Assembly: GCA_965655625.1 (NCBI GenBank)
Contig: CBFHHA010000015.1
Coordinates: 1 to 51,152, forward strand
Reading direction: 5' to 3'
DNA length: 51,152 bases
Source: CAJJDF01 sp965655625
GTDB lineage: Bacteria > Bacteroidota > Bacteroidia > Flavobacteriales_D > CAJJDF01
Shown: positions 24,609 through 34,007 of the stretch, piece after piece
How the letters are laid out: each line of letters opens with the position of its first letter
Numbering within the stretch: the stretch's first letter is position 1
Program-made: the position numbers and the translations under genes
The notes under the pieces: model-generated
Told to the model about the DNA's origin: nothing
Seen by the model: only the letters and a program-made list of their open reading frames with translations
Databases searched by the model: none

Positions 24609-25199
24609 TTGATAAAAAGACTTTTTGATATTGCATCCTCTTTGGTCGGACTTCTTCTCTTGTTTCCCATTTTATTGATTATCTCATTGTTGATTCTTGT
24701 GACCAGCAAAGGAGGTGTTTTTTACTCACAAATTAGAATCGGAAAAAATCAACAGCAGTTCCATTTACTAAAGTTCAGGACAATGAATCCAGGTTCGGAT
24801 AAATCAGGACAACTAACTGTAGGAGAGAAAGACTTGAGAATAACTGGGATTGGATTAGTTTTGAGGAAATATAAGTTGGATGAAATCCCACAATTATTGA
24901 ATGTCTTGAAAGGGGATATGAGTATTGTAGGGCCACGACCAGAAGTGCCAAAATATGTCAGTTTGTATTCGAAAGAACAACTTCGTGTTCTCTCTTTTCG
25001 TCCTGGTCTCACAGATTTAGCATCCATTGAGTTTATCAATGAAAATGAAATTCTGGGAAAATCAGATAACCCCGAAAAAGAATACATTGAAGTCATAATG
25101 CCAAAGAAATTGGCACTGAATATTCAATACATCGAGTCTCAATCTTTTTCCGGAGATTTCAAATTGATCGTTAAGACAATTGTAAAGATTCTGAGGTAA
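24609..25199 (+). CDS. Polyprenyl-phosphate sugar-1-phosphate transferase (minimal PglC/WbaP-type)
   Basis: Transfers a sugar-1-phosphate from a nucleotide sugar to undecaprenyl phosphate, starting assembly of a surface glycan. From TTG 24609 it has 196 residues, beginning (M)IKRLFDIASSLVGLLLLFP, the canonical start with a single membrane-embedded helix. Then come QIRIGKNQQQFHLLKFRTM, the catalytic-type RKYKLDEIPQLLNVLKGD, and MSIVGPRPEVPKY, ending RPGLTDLASI. The same frame stays open upstream through the amidotransferase gene but has no ATG. No glycosyltransferase cluster surrounds it, which is unusual. Confidence 0.88.
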   Translation: MIKRLFDIASSLVGLLLLFPILLIISLLILVTSKGGVFYSQIRIGKNQQQFHLLKFRTMNPGSDKSGQLTVGEKDLRITGIGLVLRKYKLDEIPQLLNVLKGDMSIVGPRPEVPKYVSLYSKEQLRVLSFRPGLTDLASIEFINENEILGKSDNPEKEYIEVIMPKKLALNIQYIESQSFSGDFKLIVKTIVKILR

Positions 25200-25580
25200 C
25201 TAACTTTAATCAAAACTCTATATGCATTGTCATTTCCGAGAAATCGGAAATCTTATTCATTGGGACGTATAATGAGAATTAAGGATTCTCATAATAAGAT
25301 TCATATTTTCATGGGAATGACGTTAACGGGAAAAGGAGAAGCATAAAGGGAGAGAAAAGCAAGAAAAAAAGGTAAAACAGATTCTTTTATCAAAACTTGA
25401 CAGATGAACAGTACACGGAGCAATTGTTTTATGCAAACTCATATTGATTGAGGAGAGAAAAAAATCAGAGTTTTTCACTCAGAATTCTGTCTTATTCATT
25501 GTAAATCCCCATAAATAAAGGTATTTTTAAAACTTAAACCATCAACATTGTAATAGTTTGATAATAAATAAGTTAACGCA
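25200..25580. other. Gene-free region carrying an inverted REP-like pair
   Basis: No gene is supported in these 381 bp. The left third holds the nested palindrome at 25229-25321; the rest is AT-rich sequence upstream of the carboxylase gene without a convincing -33/-7 pair. Confidence 0.5.
25229..25321. repeat. Nested palindrome formed by two inverted 24-nt REP-like units
   Basis: Unit one (25229-25252, plus) starts GTCATTTCCGAGAAA. Unit two (25298-25321, minus) starts GTCATTCCCATGAAA; they share length and layout. Inside them AATCTTATT pairs with AATAAGATT, and ATGAGAAT with ATTCTCAT around TAAGG. The whole 93 bp can fold into one long hairpin, like a bacterial interspersed mosaic element or miniature inverted-repeat element. 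Confidence 0.7.
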
Positions 25581-27218
25581 ATGGAAAAACAAGACATCAC
25601 ATTTAATAAAAACGAAGACACCATGAAGCTTTTGATTTCCAAAATGGAAAGAAAACTTGCTGAAATAAAGTTGGGTGGCGGAAAAAAGAGCATTGAGAAA
25701 CACCATGCGAAAGGAAAACTAACCGCTCGCGAACGAATAGAGTTATTATTAGATAAAGATTCGCCAAGGCAAGAAATAGGAGCTTTTGTTGCTGACGGAA
25801 TGTACGAAGAGTACGGAGGTTGCCCAAGTGGAGGAGTGGTAATAAAAATTGGATATGTAACAGGAAAACAATGCATAGTAGTTGCCAATGACGCTACCGT
25901 AAAAGCAGGTGCTTGGTTTCCAATTGCAGCCAAAAAGAATTTGAGGGCTCAAGAAATCGCAATGGAAAATCGATTGCCAATTATTTATTTGGTAGATAGT
26001 GCAGGTGTATTCCTTCCCATGCAAGACGAAATTTTCCCGGATAAAGAGCACTTTGGTAGAATTTTTAGAAACAATGCGAGAATGAGTTCTATGGGAATCG
26101 TTCAAATTGCCGCTGTAATGGGCAGTTGTGTCGCTGGTGGTGCTTATTTGCCAATTATGAGCGATGAATCTTTGATTGTAGACAAAACGGGTTCAATTTT
26201 TCTTGCTGGAAGTTATTTGGTGAAAGCCGCAATAGGTGAATCTATTGATAACGAAACTTTAGGAGGAGCAACAACTCATACAAGTATATCGGGAGTATGC
26301 GATTACAAAAGCAAAGATGACGAAGATTGTTTGCAAACTATTCGAAATTTGATGGATAAAATTGGAGATTTCGATAAAGCAGGCTTTGATAGAAAAGAGG
26401 CAATTAAACCTAAACTGAAGGAAGAGGAAATTTATGGATTGTTTCCAGAAGAAAGAAGTAAACCGTATGAGGTAAGAGATATCATTCACCGATTGGTAGA
26501 TAATTCTGAGTTTGACGAGTTTAAAGAAGATTACGGACAAACAATAGTTACCGGATATGCCCGCATTGATGGTTGGGCAGTTGGAATTGTTGCTAATCAA
26601 AGAAAAATTGTGAAATCAAAGAAAACTGGAGTTCAGTTTGGAGGTGTAATCTACTCGGATTCTGCAGACAAAGCTGCTAGATTTATTATGAATTGCAACC
26701 AAAAGAAAATTCCATTGGTGTTTCTAAAAGACGTTACTGGATTTATGGTTGGAAGTAAATCGGAGCATGGAGGTATCATTAAAGATGGAGCAAAACTAGT
26801 GAGTGCTATGGCTAATTCTGTGGTTCCTAAATTTACCATTGTTATGGGGAACAGCTATGGAGCAGGGGATTATGCAATGTGCGGAAAAGCCTACGACCCA
26901 AGATTAATAGTAGGTTGGCCTACAGCTGAAATTGCAGTAATGGGCGGAGCTCAAGCAGCCAAAGTATTGGTTCAAATTGAGGTAGCTTCATTAAAAAAGA
27001 AAGGGGAAACCATTACGCCAGCTAAGGAAAAGGAAATATACGATAAGATTAAAAACAAGTACGACAGTCAAATAAATCCTTATTACGCAGCCTCCAGGTT
27101 GTGGATTGACGCGATAATTGACCCGCTCGAAACTAGAAAAGTAATTTCGATGGGGATAGAAGCAGCCAACCATGCACCAATCATTGAGCGATACAACGTA
27201 GGTGCCATCCAAACTTGA
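25581..27218 (+). CDS. Acyl-CoA carboxylase carboxyltransferase (beta) subunit, methylcrotonyl-CoA type
   Basis: Biotin-dependent carboxyltransferase subunit, 545 residues, the usual size of propionyl/methylcrotonyl-CoA carboxylase beta chains. N-terminal crotonase-like half: HHAKGKLTARERIELLLD, SGGVVIKIGYVTGK, and oxyanion-hole region VMGSCVAGGAYLPIMSDE. C-terminal half: FLKDVTGFMVGSKSEHGGII, GNSYGAGDYAMCGKAYDP, and GWPTAEIAVMGGAQAAKVL. The stretch MQDEIFPDKEHFGRIFRNNA closely resembles methylcrotonyl-CoA carboxylase beta (leucine degradation). The biotin carboxylase/BCCP subunit is not in the window. Confidence 0.92.
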   Translation: MEKQDITFNKNEDTMKLLISKMERKLAEIKLGGGKKSIEKHHAKGKLTARERIELLLDKDSPRQEIGAFVADGMYEEYGGCPSGGVVIKIGYVTGKQCIVVANDATVKAGAWFPIAAKKNLRAQEIAMENRLPIIYLVDSAGVFLPMQDEIFPDKEHFGRIFRNNARMSSMGIVQIAAVMGSCVAGGAYLPIMSDESLIVDKTGSIFLAGSYLVKAAIGESIDNETLGGATTHTSISGVCDYKSKDDEDCLQTIRNLMDKIGDFDKAGFDRKEAIKPKLKEEEIYGLFPEERSKPYEVRDIIHRLVDNSEFDEFKEDYGQTIVTGYARIDGWAVGIVANQRKIVKSKKTGVQFGGVIYSDSADKAARFIMNCNQKKIPLVFLKDVTGFMVGSKSEHGGIIKDGAKLVSAMANSVVPKFTIVMGNSYGAGDYAMCGKAYDPRLIVGWPTAEIAVMGGAQAAKVLVQIEVASLKKKGETITPAKEKEIYDKIKNKYDSQINPYYAASRLWIDAIIDPLETRKVISMGIEAANHAPIIERYNVGAIQT

Positions 27219-27353
27219 TGGGTATGTCTTTTTTAGGGAAAATTAACTAACTTGGGTCTTTTTGATATTAATTCAAAATTGCATCAAGAAACGAAACAAA
27301 ATGTATAGATTTTGATCCAATTCAGGATCTTAAATAAGAATTAGAAAAACTAA

Positions 27354-27881
27354 ATGATAACAATTATATCAGGTACAAATAGGAAAAACAGCAACTCACT
27401 GAAGGTTTCAAAAGTTTATCAAAATCTTTTAACTAGAAAGGCAGTGAAAAGTCAGGTATTGGATTTAGCTGAGGTGTCGAATGATTTTGTGCTCAATATG
27501 TACAACAATCACACAGAAGAAGTAGAGCAGATCATTCAAGATTATGTTTCTAATGTTCCACACTTTATTTTTGTGATACCGGAATACAACGGATCCTTTA
27601 CAGGTGCAGTTAAATTATTTATGGACGGGATTTCGCCTAAATTCTTTAATCATAAATCTGCAATGCTGGTGGGAGTGGCCTCAGGAAGAGCTGGAAACAT
27701 TGTAGGTTTAAGTCAGTTTACTACTGTACTCAACCATGTAAAAGTTGAGGTGTTTTCAAACAAGGTTTTGCTCTCGGGAATTGATGGGCTACTGGATGAA
27801 AAAGGAGAGATAACAAACGACAGTCAGTTGAAAATCATTGAAAATCAAATTCTATCATATAAAGAAATACATAAATTATAA
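27354..27881 (+). CDS. NAD(P)H-dependent FMN reductase family protein
   Basis: Flavodoxin-fold reductase of 175 residues supplying reduced FMN or reducing quinones/azo compounds. The phosphate-binding loop SGTNRKNSNSLKV and the signature VIPEYNGSFTGAVKLFMD are clear, followed by VGVASGRAGNIVG. It is not obviously linked to a monooxygenase here. A stem-loop follows its stop codon, separating it from tpiA. Confidence 0.9.
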   Translation: MITIISGTNRKNSNSLKVSKVYQNLLTRKAVKSQVLDLAEVSNDFVLNMYNNHTEEVEQIIQDYVSNVPHFIFVIPEYNGSFTGAVKLFMDGISPKFFNHKSAMLVGVASGRAGNIVGLSQFTTVLNHVKVEVFSNKVLLSGIDGLLDEKGEITNDSQLKIIENQILSYKEIHKL

Positions 27882-27890
27882 CTAATACCT

Positions 27891-27932
27891 AGAATCGATA
27901 TCACCGGTAACCCTTTACTGGTGATTCATTCT
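27891..27932. other. Stem-loop between FMN reductase gene and tpiA
   Basis: ATCACC (27900-27905) pairs with GGTGAT (27920-27925), extended by AGAAT/ATTCT outside. There is no T run, so it is either a rho-independent-like attenuator, an mRNA 3' stabiliser, or an operator; the role is not determined. Confidence 0.4.
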
Positions 27933-27947
27933 ATTTACTGAATAAAA

Positions 27948-28715
27948 ATGAGAAAAAAGATTGTAGCAGGAAACTGGAAAATGAATTTATTGGACGAGGA
28001 AGTGATTAACTACATCGTTAATTTTAATTCACGAAAAAATGAAATAGAAAGCGAAGCGGAAATAATTATATTACCTGCCTCAATTTATTTGGATACGATG
28101 ATAAGTATGCCAGACTGGGATGTTAGAATTGGAGCCCAAAACTGTTCTCAATTCAATAATGGAGCCTACACAGGTGAAATATCTGCCGCTATGTTGCGAG
28201 ACTTTGATTATGACAGCGAAAATCTTCATTATTGCTTGGTTGGACATTCCGAGAGACGAGCTTATTTCAAGGAAACTAATGAGGTATTGGCCGAAAAAGT
28301 GAATCGTTTGATTGAGAATGGATTAAAGCCAATTTTTTGTTGTGGCGAAGAACTTCAACATCGTCAGGAGGGAAAGCATTTCGATTTGGTGAAATCTCAA
28401 ATTACAGAAAGCCTGTTCCACTTGAACGAAGTAGAAATAAAACAAGTAGTAATCGCCTACGAACCCGTTTGGGCTATTGGAACTGGAGAAACTGCCTCTA
28501 ACAATCAAGCACAGGAAATGCACGCCTACATCCGCTCCATAATTGCTGAACAGTTTAGCCAAGAAATAGCTGATTCAATTTCAATCTTGTACGGTGGAAG
28601 TTGCAAACCAAACAATGCCAAAGGGCTTTTTGAACAACCTGACATTGACGGAGGTTTGATTGGCGGAGCATCCCTTGAAGTAGACTCATTTATCCAAATA
28701 ATCAACGCATTTTAA
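27948..28715 (+). CDS. tpiA: Triosephosphate isomerase
   Basis: Interconverts dihydroxyacetone phosphate and glyceraldehyde-3-phosphate in glycolysis. 255 residues with the catalytic Lys in VAGNWKMN, the catalytic His in CLVGHSERRAYF, the catalytic Glu and loop 6 in AYEPVWAIGTGETAS, and the phosphate-binding ILYGGSCKPNNA and GLIGGASLE. First gene of a tight plus-strand run tpiA-prmA-large secreted protein-plsY. Confidence 0.98.
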   Translation: MRKKIVAGNWKMNLLDEEVINYIVNFNSRKNEIESEAEIIILPASIYLDTMISMPDWDVRIGAQNCSQFNNGAYTGEISAAMLRDFDYDSENLHYCLVGHSERRAYFKETNEVLAEKVNRLIENGLKPIFCCGEELQHRQEGKHFDLVKSQITESLFHLNEVEIKQVVIAYEPVWAIGTGETASNNQAQEMHAYIRSIIAEQFSQEIADSISILYGGSCKPNNAKGLFEQPDIDGGLIGGASLEVDSFIQIINAF

Positions 28716-28716
28716 T

Positions 28717-29547
28717 ATGAATTACATTCACTGCCAATTCACACTTTCTGAACCAACTCCTTGGGCTGAAATTTTGATTACTTACCTTGCAGAAATCGAG
28801 TTCGAGAGTTTTGAACAAACCGATAATTTAGTACAGGCTTATATTCAAAAACCACTGTATGAGGAACAAAAGGTAAAGGAAGTACTCACAACGATTCAAA
28901 CGGATATCGAATTTAGGTTTGATGAAATCGAAGATGAAAATTGGAATGCTCAATGGGAAAGTAGTTTTTCTCCTATTTACATCGATAAAAAATGCATAAT
29001 TAGAGCCCCTTTCCATGAGAAAGAAGAAGGGTTTTTGCAAGAGATTATTATCAATCCTCAGATGTCATTCGGAACGGGCCATCACCAAACAACTTACCTT
29101 ATTGTGAGCGAAATGTTTGGCATAGATTTTGAAAATAAATCGGTGTTGGATATGGGCTCGGGAACTGGAATTTTAGCTATTTTGGCCGAAAAATTAGGAT
29201 GTAAAGAGGCAGTCGCTATCGACATTGATGAATGGGCTTTTACCAACACAATTGATAATATTGAACTAAATAATTGCAAGAAAATTAGCGTTGAAGAAGG
29301 CGGAGCAGAATTACTCATCGAAGCAGAAAAATACGACATTGTATTGGCCAATATAAATCGCAATATCTTGACGAACGATATGCACAAGTATGTCGCAAGT
29401 ATGAAAGATAATGCAACGATTTACATGAGTGGGTTTTACACTTCTGATGTCGATATTTTATCCGAAACTGCCGTTGCCAATGGCTTAGAATTTATAAATC
29501 AACAAGAACGCGAAGGGTGGGCAATGGTTCAGTTTAAGAAATGTTAA
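28717..29547 (+). CDS. prmA: Ribosomal protein L11 methyltransferase
   Basis: Trimethylates lysines and the N-terminus of L11. 276 residues. Substrate-binding N-terminal region, then FGTGHHQTTYLIVSEMF and the SAM-binding motif VLDMGSGTGILAILAEKLG with IDIDEWAF and DIVLANINRNIL (the NPPY-like site is ANIN, typical for PrmA). It starts one base after the tpiA stop, an arrangement commonly seen in this phylum, so the two are translationally linked. Confidence 0.95.
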   Translation: MNYIHCQFTLSEPTPWAEILITYLAEIEFESFEQTDNLVQAYIQKPLYEEQKVKEVLTTIQTDIEFRFDEIEDENWNAQWESSFSPIYIDKKCIIRAPFHEKEEGFLQEIIINPQMSFGTGHHQTTYLIVSEMFGIDFENKSVLDMGSGTGILAILAEKLGCKEAVAIDIDEWAFTNTIDNIELNNCKKISVEEGGAELLIEAEKYDIVLANINRNILTNDMHKYVASMKDNATIYMSGFYTSDVDILSETAVANGLEFINQQEREGWAMVQFKKC

Positions 29548-29570
29548 GTTCTTGTAAAACAACGAATACC

Positions 29571-32500
29571 ATGAAAAACTTCCTTACTTTCTTCTTTGTA
29601 GTTGCATTTTCTTCACTGATTGCACAAGTCACCGAATTCAGTTCGATTTCTAGTGAATTTCCCGAAGACGTGGAGAATTTCATCAAAATCTACGACAAAG
29701 CTTTGGCGAAGGAATATGCGAAAGATTTAGAAGAAGTTTGGCAAGTTTACCCCGAAACTCAAAAACAAGTAGTAATCGCATTGGCGAATAAAATGCTGGA
29801 GAAAAAACTAAGGTTAAGGCCCCATTTTCTTCACTATTTTTCTTCCATTACCAGTTTTGCTCAGACTTCCAATTACAATCAAGAAAGTTTCGACAATTGG
29901 TCGGATGTTGTTGCTCGATTACTAGAATCAAGAAATAAGAAAAGGTTTGAGGATTTTATTGAGTTTTCAGATCCTTTTTTTAAAAATCTTACTCTTTCAA
30001 AAAGTACCTCAGTAAACTGGCAGCTAACTGGAGGATATTCGTTTTATGAGAAAAATGGTGGTTTTGTGAAGGTGGAGAAAGCAAAAATAGTGGGTTTTGC
30101 TAAGAATGACAGTTCGGTCATTTACGATGCCAGTGGAGTATTTAATGTGACTACCCAATCCTTTTTCGGAACGGAAGGAACGGTAACTTGGGAGCGAGTT
30201 GAATTTCCAAAAGATAAAACTTATGCTCAATTGTCATCCTATCGAATCAATATGAAAAGTGCGGGTTACGATGCCGATTCAGTGTTGTTGCACTCTCCTT
30301 ATTTCAAAAAACCTGAGTTTGGAAAATTGAGAGAAAAGGTAGTGACTTTTAGAGACATTGATGCTGTGAGGTATCCAGTTTTTACCTCGTACAATCAAAA
30401 AATTGAGTTAAAACAAATCGTACCAAATATAGATTATAAGGGAGAGTTTACCTTAGAGGGAGCAAGTTTTAAAGGAGGAGCAACTGGAGAAAATGTAGCG
30501 AGTATCACATTGAATAGAGGTAACAAGGCTTTTGTAAGAATTGAATCAAAAAATATTGATTTATTACGAACCAAAATCAAAGGGCGCGATGCGAGAGTTA
30601 CTTTTTTTCTGGGGAATTCTCATACTATCATTCAGGATGAACGAAATATTTCCTATGATGTAGAGAAAAAAGAATTGATTGTGTTTAAAAATCAGCAAAC
30701 AATTTCTGACTATCCCTTTGTAAGCTCTTATCATCAAATGGCGTTTCATGTGGCTAGTTTGAAGTGGAAGGAAGGAAGCAACACGCTGGAGTTAGGTTCT
30801 TTTGGTTCGGCAGAAGAGAACGGAGCCACTTTTGAATCGGTTGATTTTTTTAGTAGAGCGGAGTACAATTCTTTTCGTATGGGTACAACTAATTTGCTCA
30901 AGTCTCTTTTGGAGTTTCAGGGAGGAGGCGATAATGACACCCCCCTGTCACTGTCCGATTTTGCCAGTCACAATAAGGTATTGGTGGATGAATTACTTCC
31001 ATATTTGTCTCGAATGGCGGATAAAGGCTTGATTCGATTTGAGAAAAACAAGAACGAAATAATCGTTACAGCTAGGGCAGAGCCGTACCTTATTTCTTCC
31101 TACAAAGAAGGAGATTACGATGATATTTGGATTCGATCTCGAGGGAAGAATAGCCACGGTGAAATCGACCTCAATTCATTGAGTATGACAATTGAGGGTG
31201 TTCGCAACTTCGATTTAAGCAAAAAACAGTTTGTTCGTGTGTATCCCAAAATGGGGAAAATTACGGTAAACGAAAATAGAAATATGGTTTTTGATGGAGT
31301 TATCAATGCTGGACGAACTGAATGTTTCGGTTCCAATTTGGTATTTAATTATGCTGAACATGCCCTAACATTCACCCAATTAGACTCAATGAGGTTCAGG
31401 GTGTATTCCATGCACGATTCTATTCAATCGGGTCAAGTTAGGATTCTATCTAAATTAAATAAAGTGGATGGAAGCATTGTGATAAATTCAACTTACAATC
31501 GTTCGGGAATGAAATCAGGGTATGAAGAATACCCGCGATTAGCAGTAGACAATTCGCCAAAAATCTTCTATAATTCCAAAGAAATCCTCTCTGGTATTTA
31601 TGATTCTTCCAGTTTTTATTTTGAAGTAAATCCTTTTGAAATGGATAGTCTGCTTACATTCTCTAATAGCAGTCTAGGATTTGATGGGGACTTACACTCT
31701 TCCCAAATATTTCCTGTGATTCCAACCAAGGTTGGTTTGATGGACGATTATATTTTGGGATTTGATTTAGATAAAGTTGAAGAAAAAATATACCAAGGAA
31801 AAGCAAACTACAGCGACAAACTAAAACTGAATAGAGAAGGACTTGTGGGAAAAGGGAGATTTGGATTTATCACATCTTCAGCTTACTCAAACAAAATTAC
31901 TTTTTTTCCAGATTCGATGGTGGCAAAAACTGGGCAATACACCAATAAGTCTCAAACCTTACCAAGTGTCCCAGAAATTGTGGCGGACAATTGCCTCGTA
32001 ACTTTTCAGCCGCACAAAGGAGTTTGGAAAGCCAAGAATTTGGATATAGCCATGAATATATTTGGAGATGGTAAGTCAAAATTTGAGGGAAATATTGTAT
32101 TAAAAAAGGAAGGAATGACCGGTTCAGGAAGATTTTTGTCCGAGAGAATCGAAGTGGAATCAGCCGAATTTGGATTTGCTCAGAATGGGTTAGAAGCGAA
32201 TAAATCCAAGTTTAAACTGAAAGGTAAAGGAGTAAATGATCCGCCAGCACTCGAAGCTGGAAACATGAAAATGGAACTTGATTTCGAAAAAAGATTAGGG
32301 AAATTTATTGCCAACACGGGAGTTGCAACGATTGATTTTCCGGCCAATAAATACACAGCCACTACCGATGAATTTGATTGGTATATGGATAAAAATCAAA
32401 TGGACTTCAAGAAAACAATTGATACCGCCAACTTTCAGAATTATGATGAGAACAAGAATTTGAAACCCAATTTTATCTCCTCGGTAAAAGAGCAAAAGGG

Positions 32501-33995
32501 ATTGGGGTTTTTCTCCGGGTTTTCTAGCTATTACATAGATAGCAATATTCTGTTGTGCCAGCAGGTTCCTTACATTGTGGTGGCAGATTCACGAATCATC
32601 CCTTCGGGAGGAAAAGTAAAAATCAAGGATAAGGCAGACATGTCCGTTTTGTACAATTCCCAAATTTTAGCGAATTTCATCAATCAGTACCATCGCTTTA
32701 CAAAAGCAGAAATCAGTATTTTTTCTAGTCAAGAGTATTTGGCAAACGGTCATTACAGTGTGTCCAATGACCCAACAATAAATAGCAAAGTATTTTTTGA
32801 TAACATAGAACCAAATGAACAAGGTGTGACGGTAGCAAAAGGAAAAATTGCCATGGATTCTAACTTTTATTTAAGTCCGCAGTTTAAGTATTACGGAGAT
32901 ATCACGATAAAAGGAAGTGATATTGGAGCAAATTACAACGGACAAACCAAACCTCTCACAAATTGCAAAGAGTTGGAATTGGATTGGATAGCGTTCCAGG
33001 CGATTGTTGACACAAGTAAAATCATCATTCCGTTAGGAGAAACCTTTGCCGACAAGGTTTCTGGTCCCACGATTTTCAACGATGGCGAAGTGTCTTTTTA
33101 CACGGCATTTTTAGCCGACAAGAAGTTCGAAACCGATCAAGCCATTACACCTTCAGAGGGTTACTTGTCTTTCAACAAAGAAAAAGGACTATTTGAAATT
33201 GGTGCAAAGGAGAAATTGCTGGATAATAAGGCAGCTGGAAATTACATTGGTTTCGACAATGAAACGTGCAGTTTTAAATCGATTGGATCTCTTGATTTGT
33301 ACGGAAACAACGACCAGTTTAATGTTACCGTGGTGGGAGAGATGACCTACAATACCTTGCGAGATACGGTTCTCAAAATGAACGGTACGATGAAGGTAAG
33401 TTTCCCTTTCAATGAACTTGTAACTAACCAAATGGCACAAGAATTAACCAATGCGCCCGTTCAAGAGTTGATAGAATTACACAAAACGAATTACGACTTG
33501 TTTTTGAATAATGTTGTGCCAAGCCCAAAATCTGAGCAGGTGAATAGGGAGTTGTTTACCAACGGACGAATGATGAAATTCCCAGAGGAATTGAACAGCG
33601 TAATCACTTTATTTGATTTGAATTTTTATTGGAGCGAAGATTTGCAATCTTTTGTCTCTGCCGGAAACGCAAATATTGCAACCATAGGAGAAAATCAATT
33701 ATTCAAGAGATGTAAAGTGTACGTGCAAATCCAGAAAAGAAGGTCTGGAGATAAATTTGCCTTGCTCATTGAACACAAAGAGAATTCATTTTACTATTTT
33801 GATTACTTCAATGGCGAGTTGGTTACGTTCTCTACAGATAAAACGTACTTAGAATTACTGGAAGCGATTCCGGCCAAAGACAAAAAAATAAAAGGAGATA
33901 AAGGTCAAGAAGATTTTTATTTCGGTATTTCATCCAAATCCAAACCCTACGTATTTATGGATAATTTTGTGAAAGAGGATGGATTTGAAGATTAA
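29571..33995 (+). CDS. Very large secreted protein of unknown function (1474 aa)
   Basis: From ATG 29571 it encodes 1474 residues with a signal peptide (FLTFFFVVAFSSLIAQ); an in-frame ATG at 29541 overlaps prmA and is less likely. The body is rich in Asp, Lys, Phe, Ser and Asn with short beta-strand-like stretches throughout, few cysteines and no transmembrane segment. A recurring pattern such as LNREGLVGKGRFGF and LKKEGMTGSGRFLS, 124 residues apart near residue 800, suggests repeated beta-sheet layers, as in beta-helical or AsmA/TamB-like proteins. No enzyme motif or T9SS C-terminal domain is recognised. It lies 12 bp upstream of plsY and follows prmA directly, so it is cotranscribed with housekeeping genes. 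Confidence 0.85.
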   Translation: MKNFLTFFFVVAFSSLIAQVTEFSSISSEFPEDVENFIKIYDKALAKEYAKDLEEVWQVYPETQKQVVIALANKMLEKKLRLRPHFLHYFSSITSFAQTSNYNQESFDNWSDVVARLLESRNKKRFEDFIEFSDPFFKNLTLSKSTSVNWQLTGGYSFYEKNGGFVKVEKAKIVGFAKNDSSVIYDASGVFNVTTQSFFGTEGTVTWERVEFPKDKTYAQLSSYRINMKSAGYDADSVLLHSPYFKKPEFGKLREKVVTFRDIDAVRYPVFTSYNQKIELKQIVPNIDYKGEFTLEGASFKGGATGENVASITLNRGNKAFVRIESKNIDLLRTKIKGRDARVTFFLGNSHTIIQDERNISYDVEKKELIVFKNQQTISDYPFVSSYHQMAFHVASLKWKEGSNTLELGSFGSAEENGATFESVDFFSRAEYNSFRMGTTNLLKSLLEFQGGGDNDTPLSLSDFASHNKVLVDELLPYLSRMADKGLIRFEKNKNEIIVTARAEPYLISSYKEGDYDDIWIRSRGKNSHGEIDLNSLSMTIEGVRNFDLSKKQFVRVYPKMGKITVNENRNMVFDGVINAGRTECFGSNLVFNYAEHALTFTQLDSMRFRVYSMHDSIQSGQVRILSKLNKVDGSIVINSTYNRSGMKSGYEEYPRLAVDNSPKIFYNSKEILSGIYDSSSFYFEVNPFEMDSLLTFSNSSLGFDGDLHSSQIFPVIPTKVGLMDDYILGFDLDKVEEKIYQGKANYSDKLKLNREGLVGKGRFGFITSSAYSNKITFFPDSMVAKTGQYTNKSQTLPSVPEIVADNCLVTFQPHKGVWKAKNLDIAMNIFGDGKSKFEGNIVLKKEGMTGSGRFLSERIEVESAEFGFAQNGLEANKSKFKLKGKGVNDPPALEAGNMKMELDFEKRLGKFIANTGVATIDFPANKYTATTDEFDWYMDKNQMDFKKTIDTANFQNYDENKNLKPNFISSVKEQKGLGFFSGFSSYYIDSNILLCQQVPYIVVADSRIIPSGGKVKIKDKADMSVLYNSQILANFINQYHRFTKAEISIFSSQEYLANGHYSVSNDPTINSKVFFDNIEPNEQGVTVAKGKIAMDSNFYLSPQFKYYGDITIKGSDIGANYNGQTKPLTNCKELELDWIAFQAIVDTSKIIIPLGETFADKVSGPTIFNDGEVSFYTAFLADKKFETDQAITPSEGYLSFNKEKGLFEIGAKEKLLDNKAAGNYIGFDNETCSFKSIGSLDLYGNNDQFNVTVVGEMTYNTLRDTVLKMNGTMKVSFPFNELVTNQMAQELTNAPVQELIELHKTNYDLFLNNVVPSPKSEQVNRELFTNGRMMKFPEELNSVITLFDLNFYWSEDLQSFVSAGNANIATIGENQLFKRCKVYVQIQKRRSGDKFALLIEHKENSFYYFDYFNGELVTFSTDKTYLELLEAIPAKDKKIKGDKGQEDFYFGISSKSKPYVFMDNFVKEDGFED

Positions 33996-34007
33996 TAAAA
34001 GGAACAG

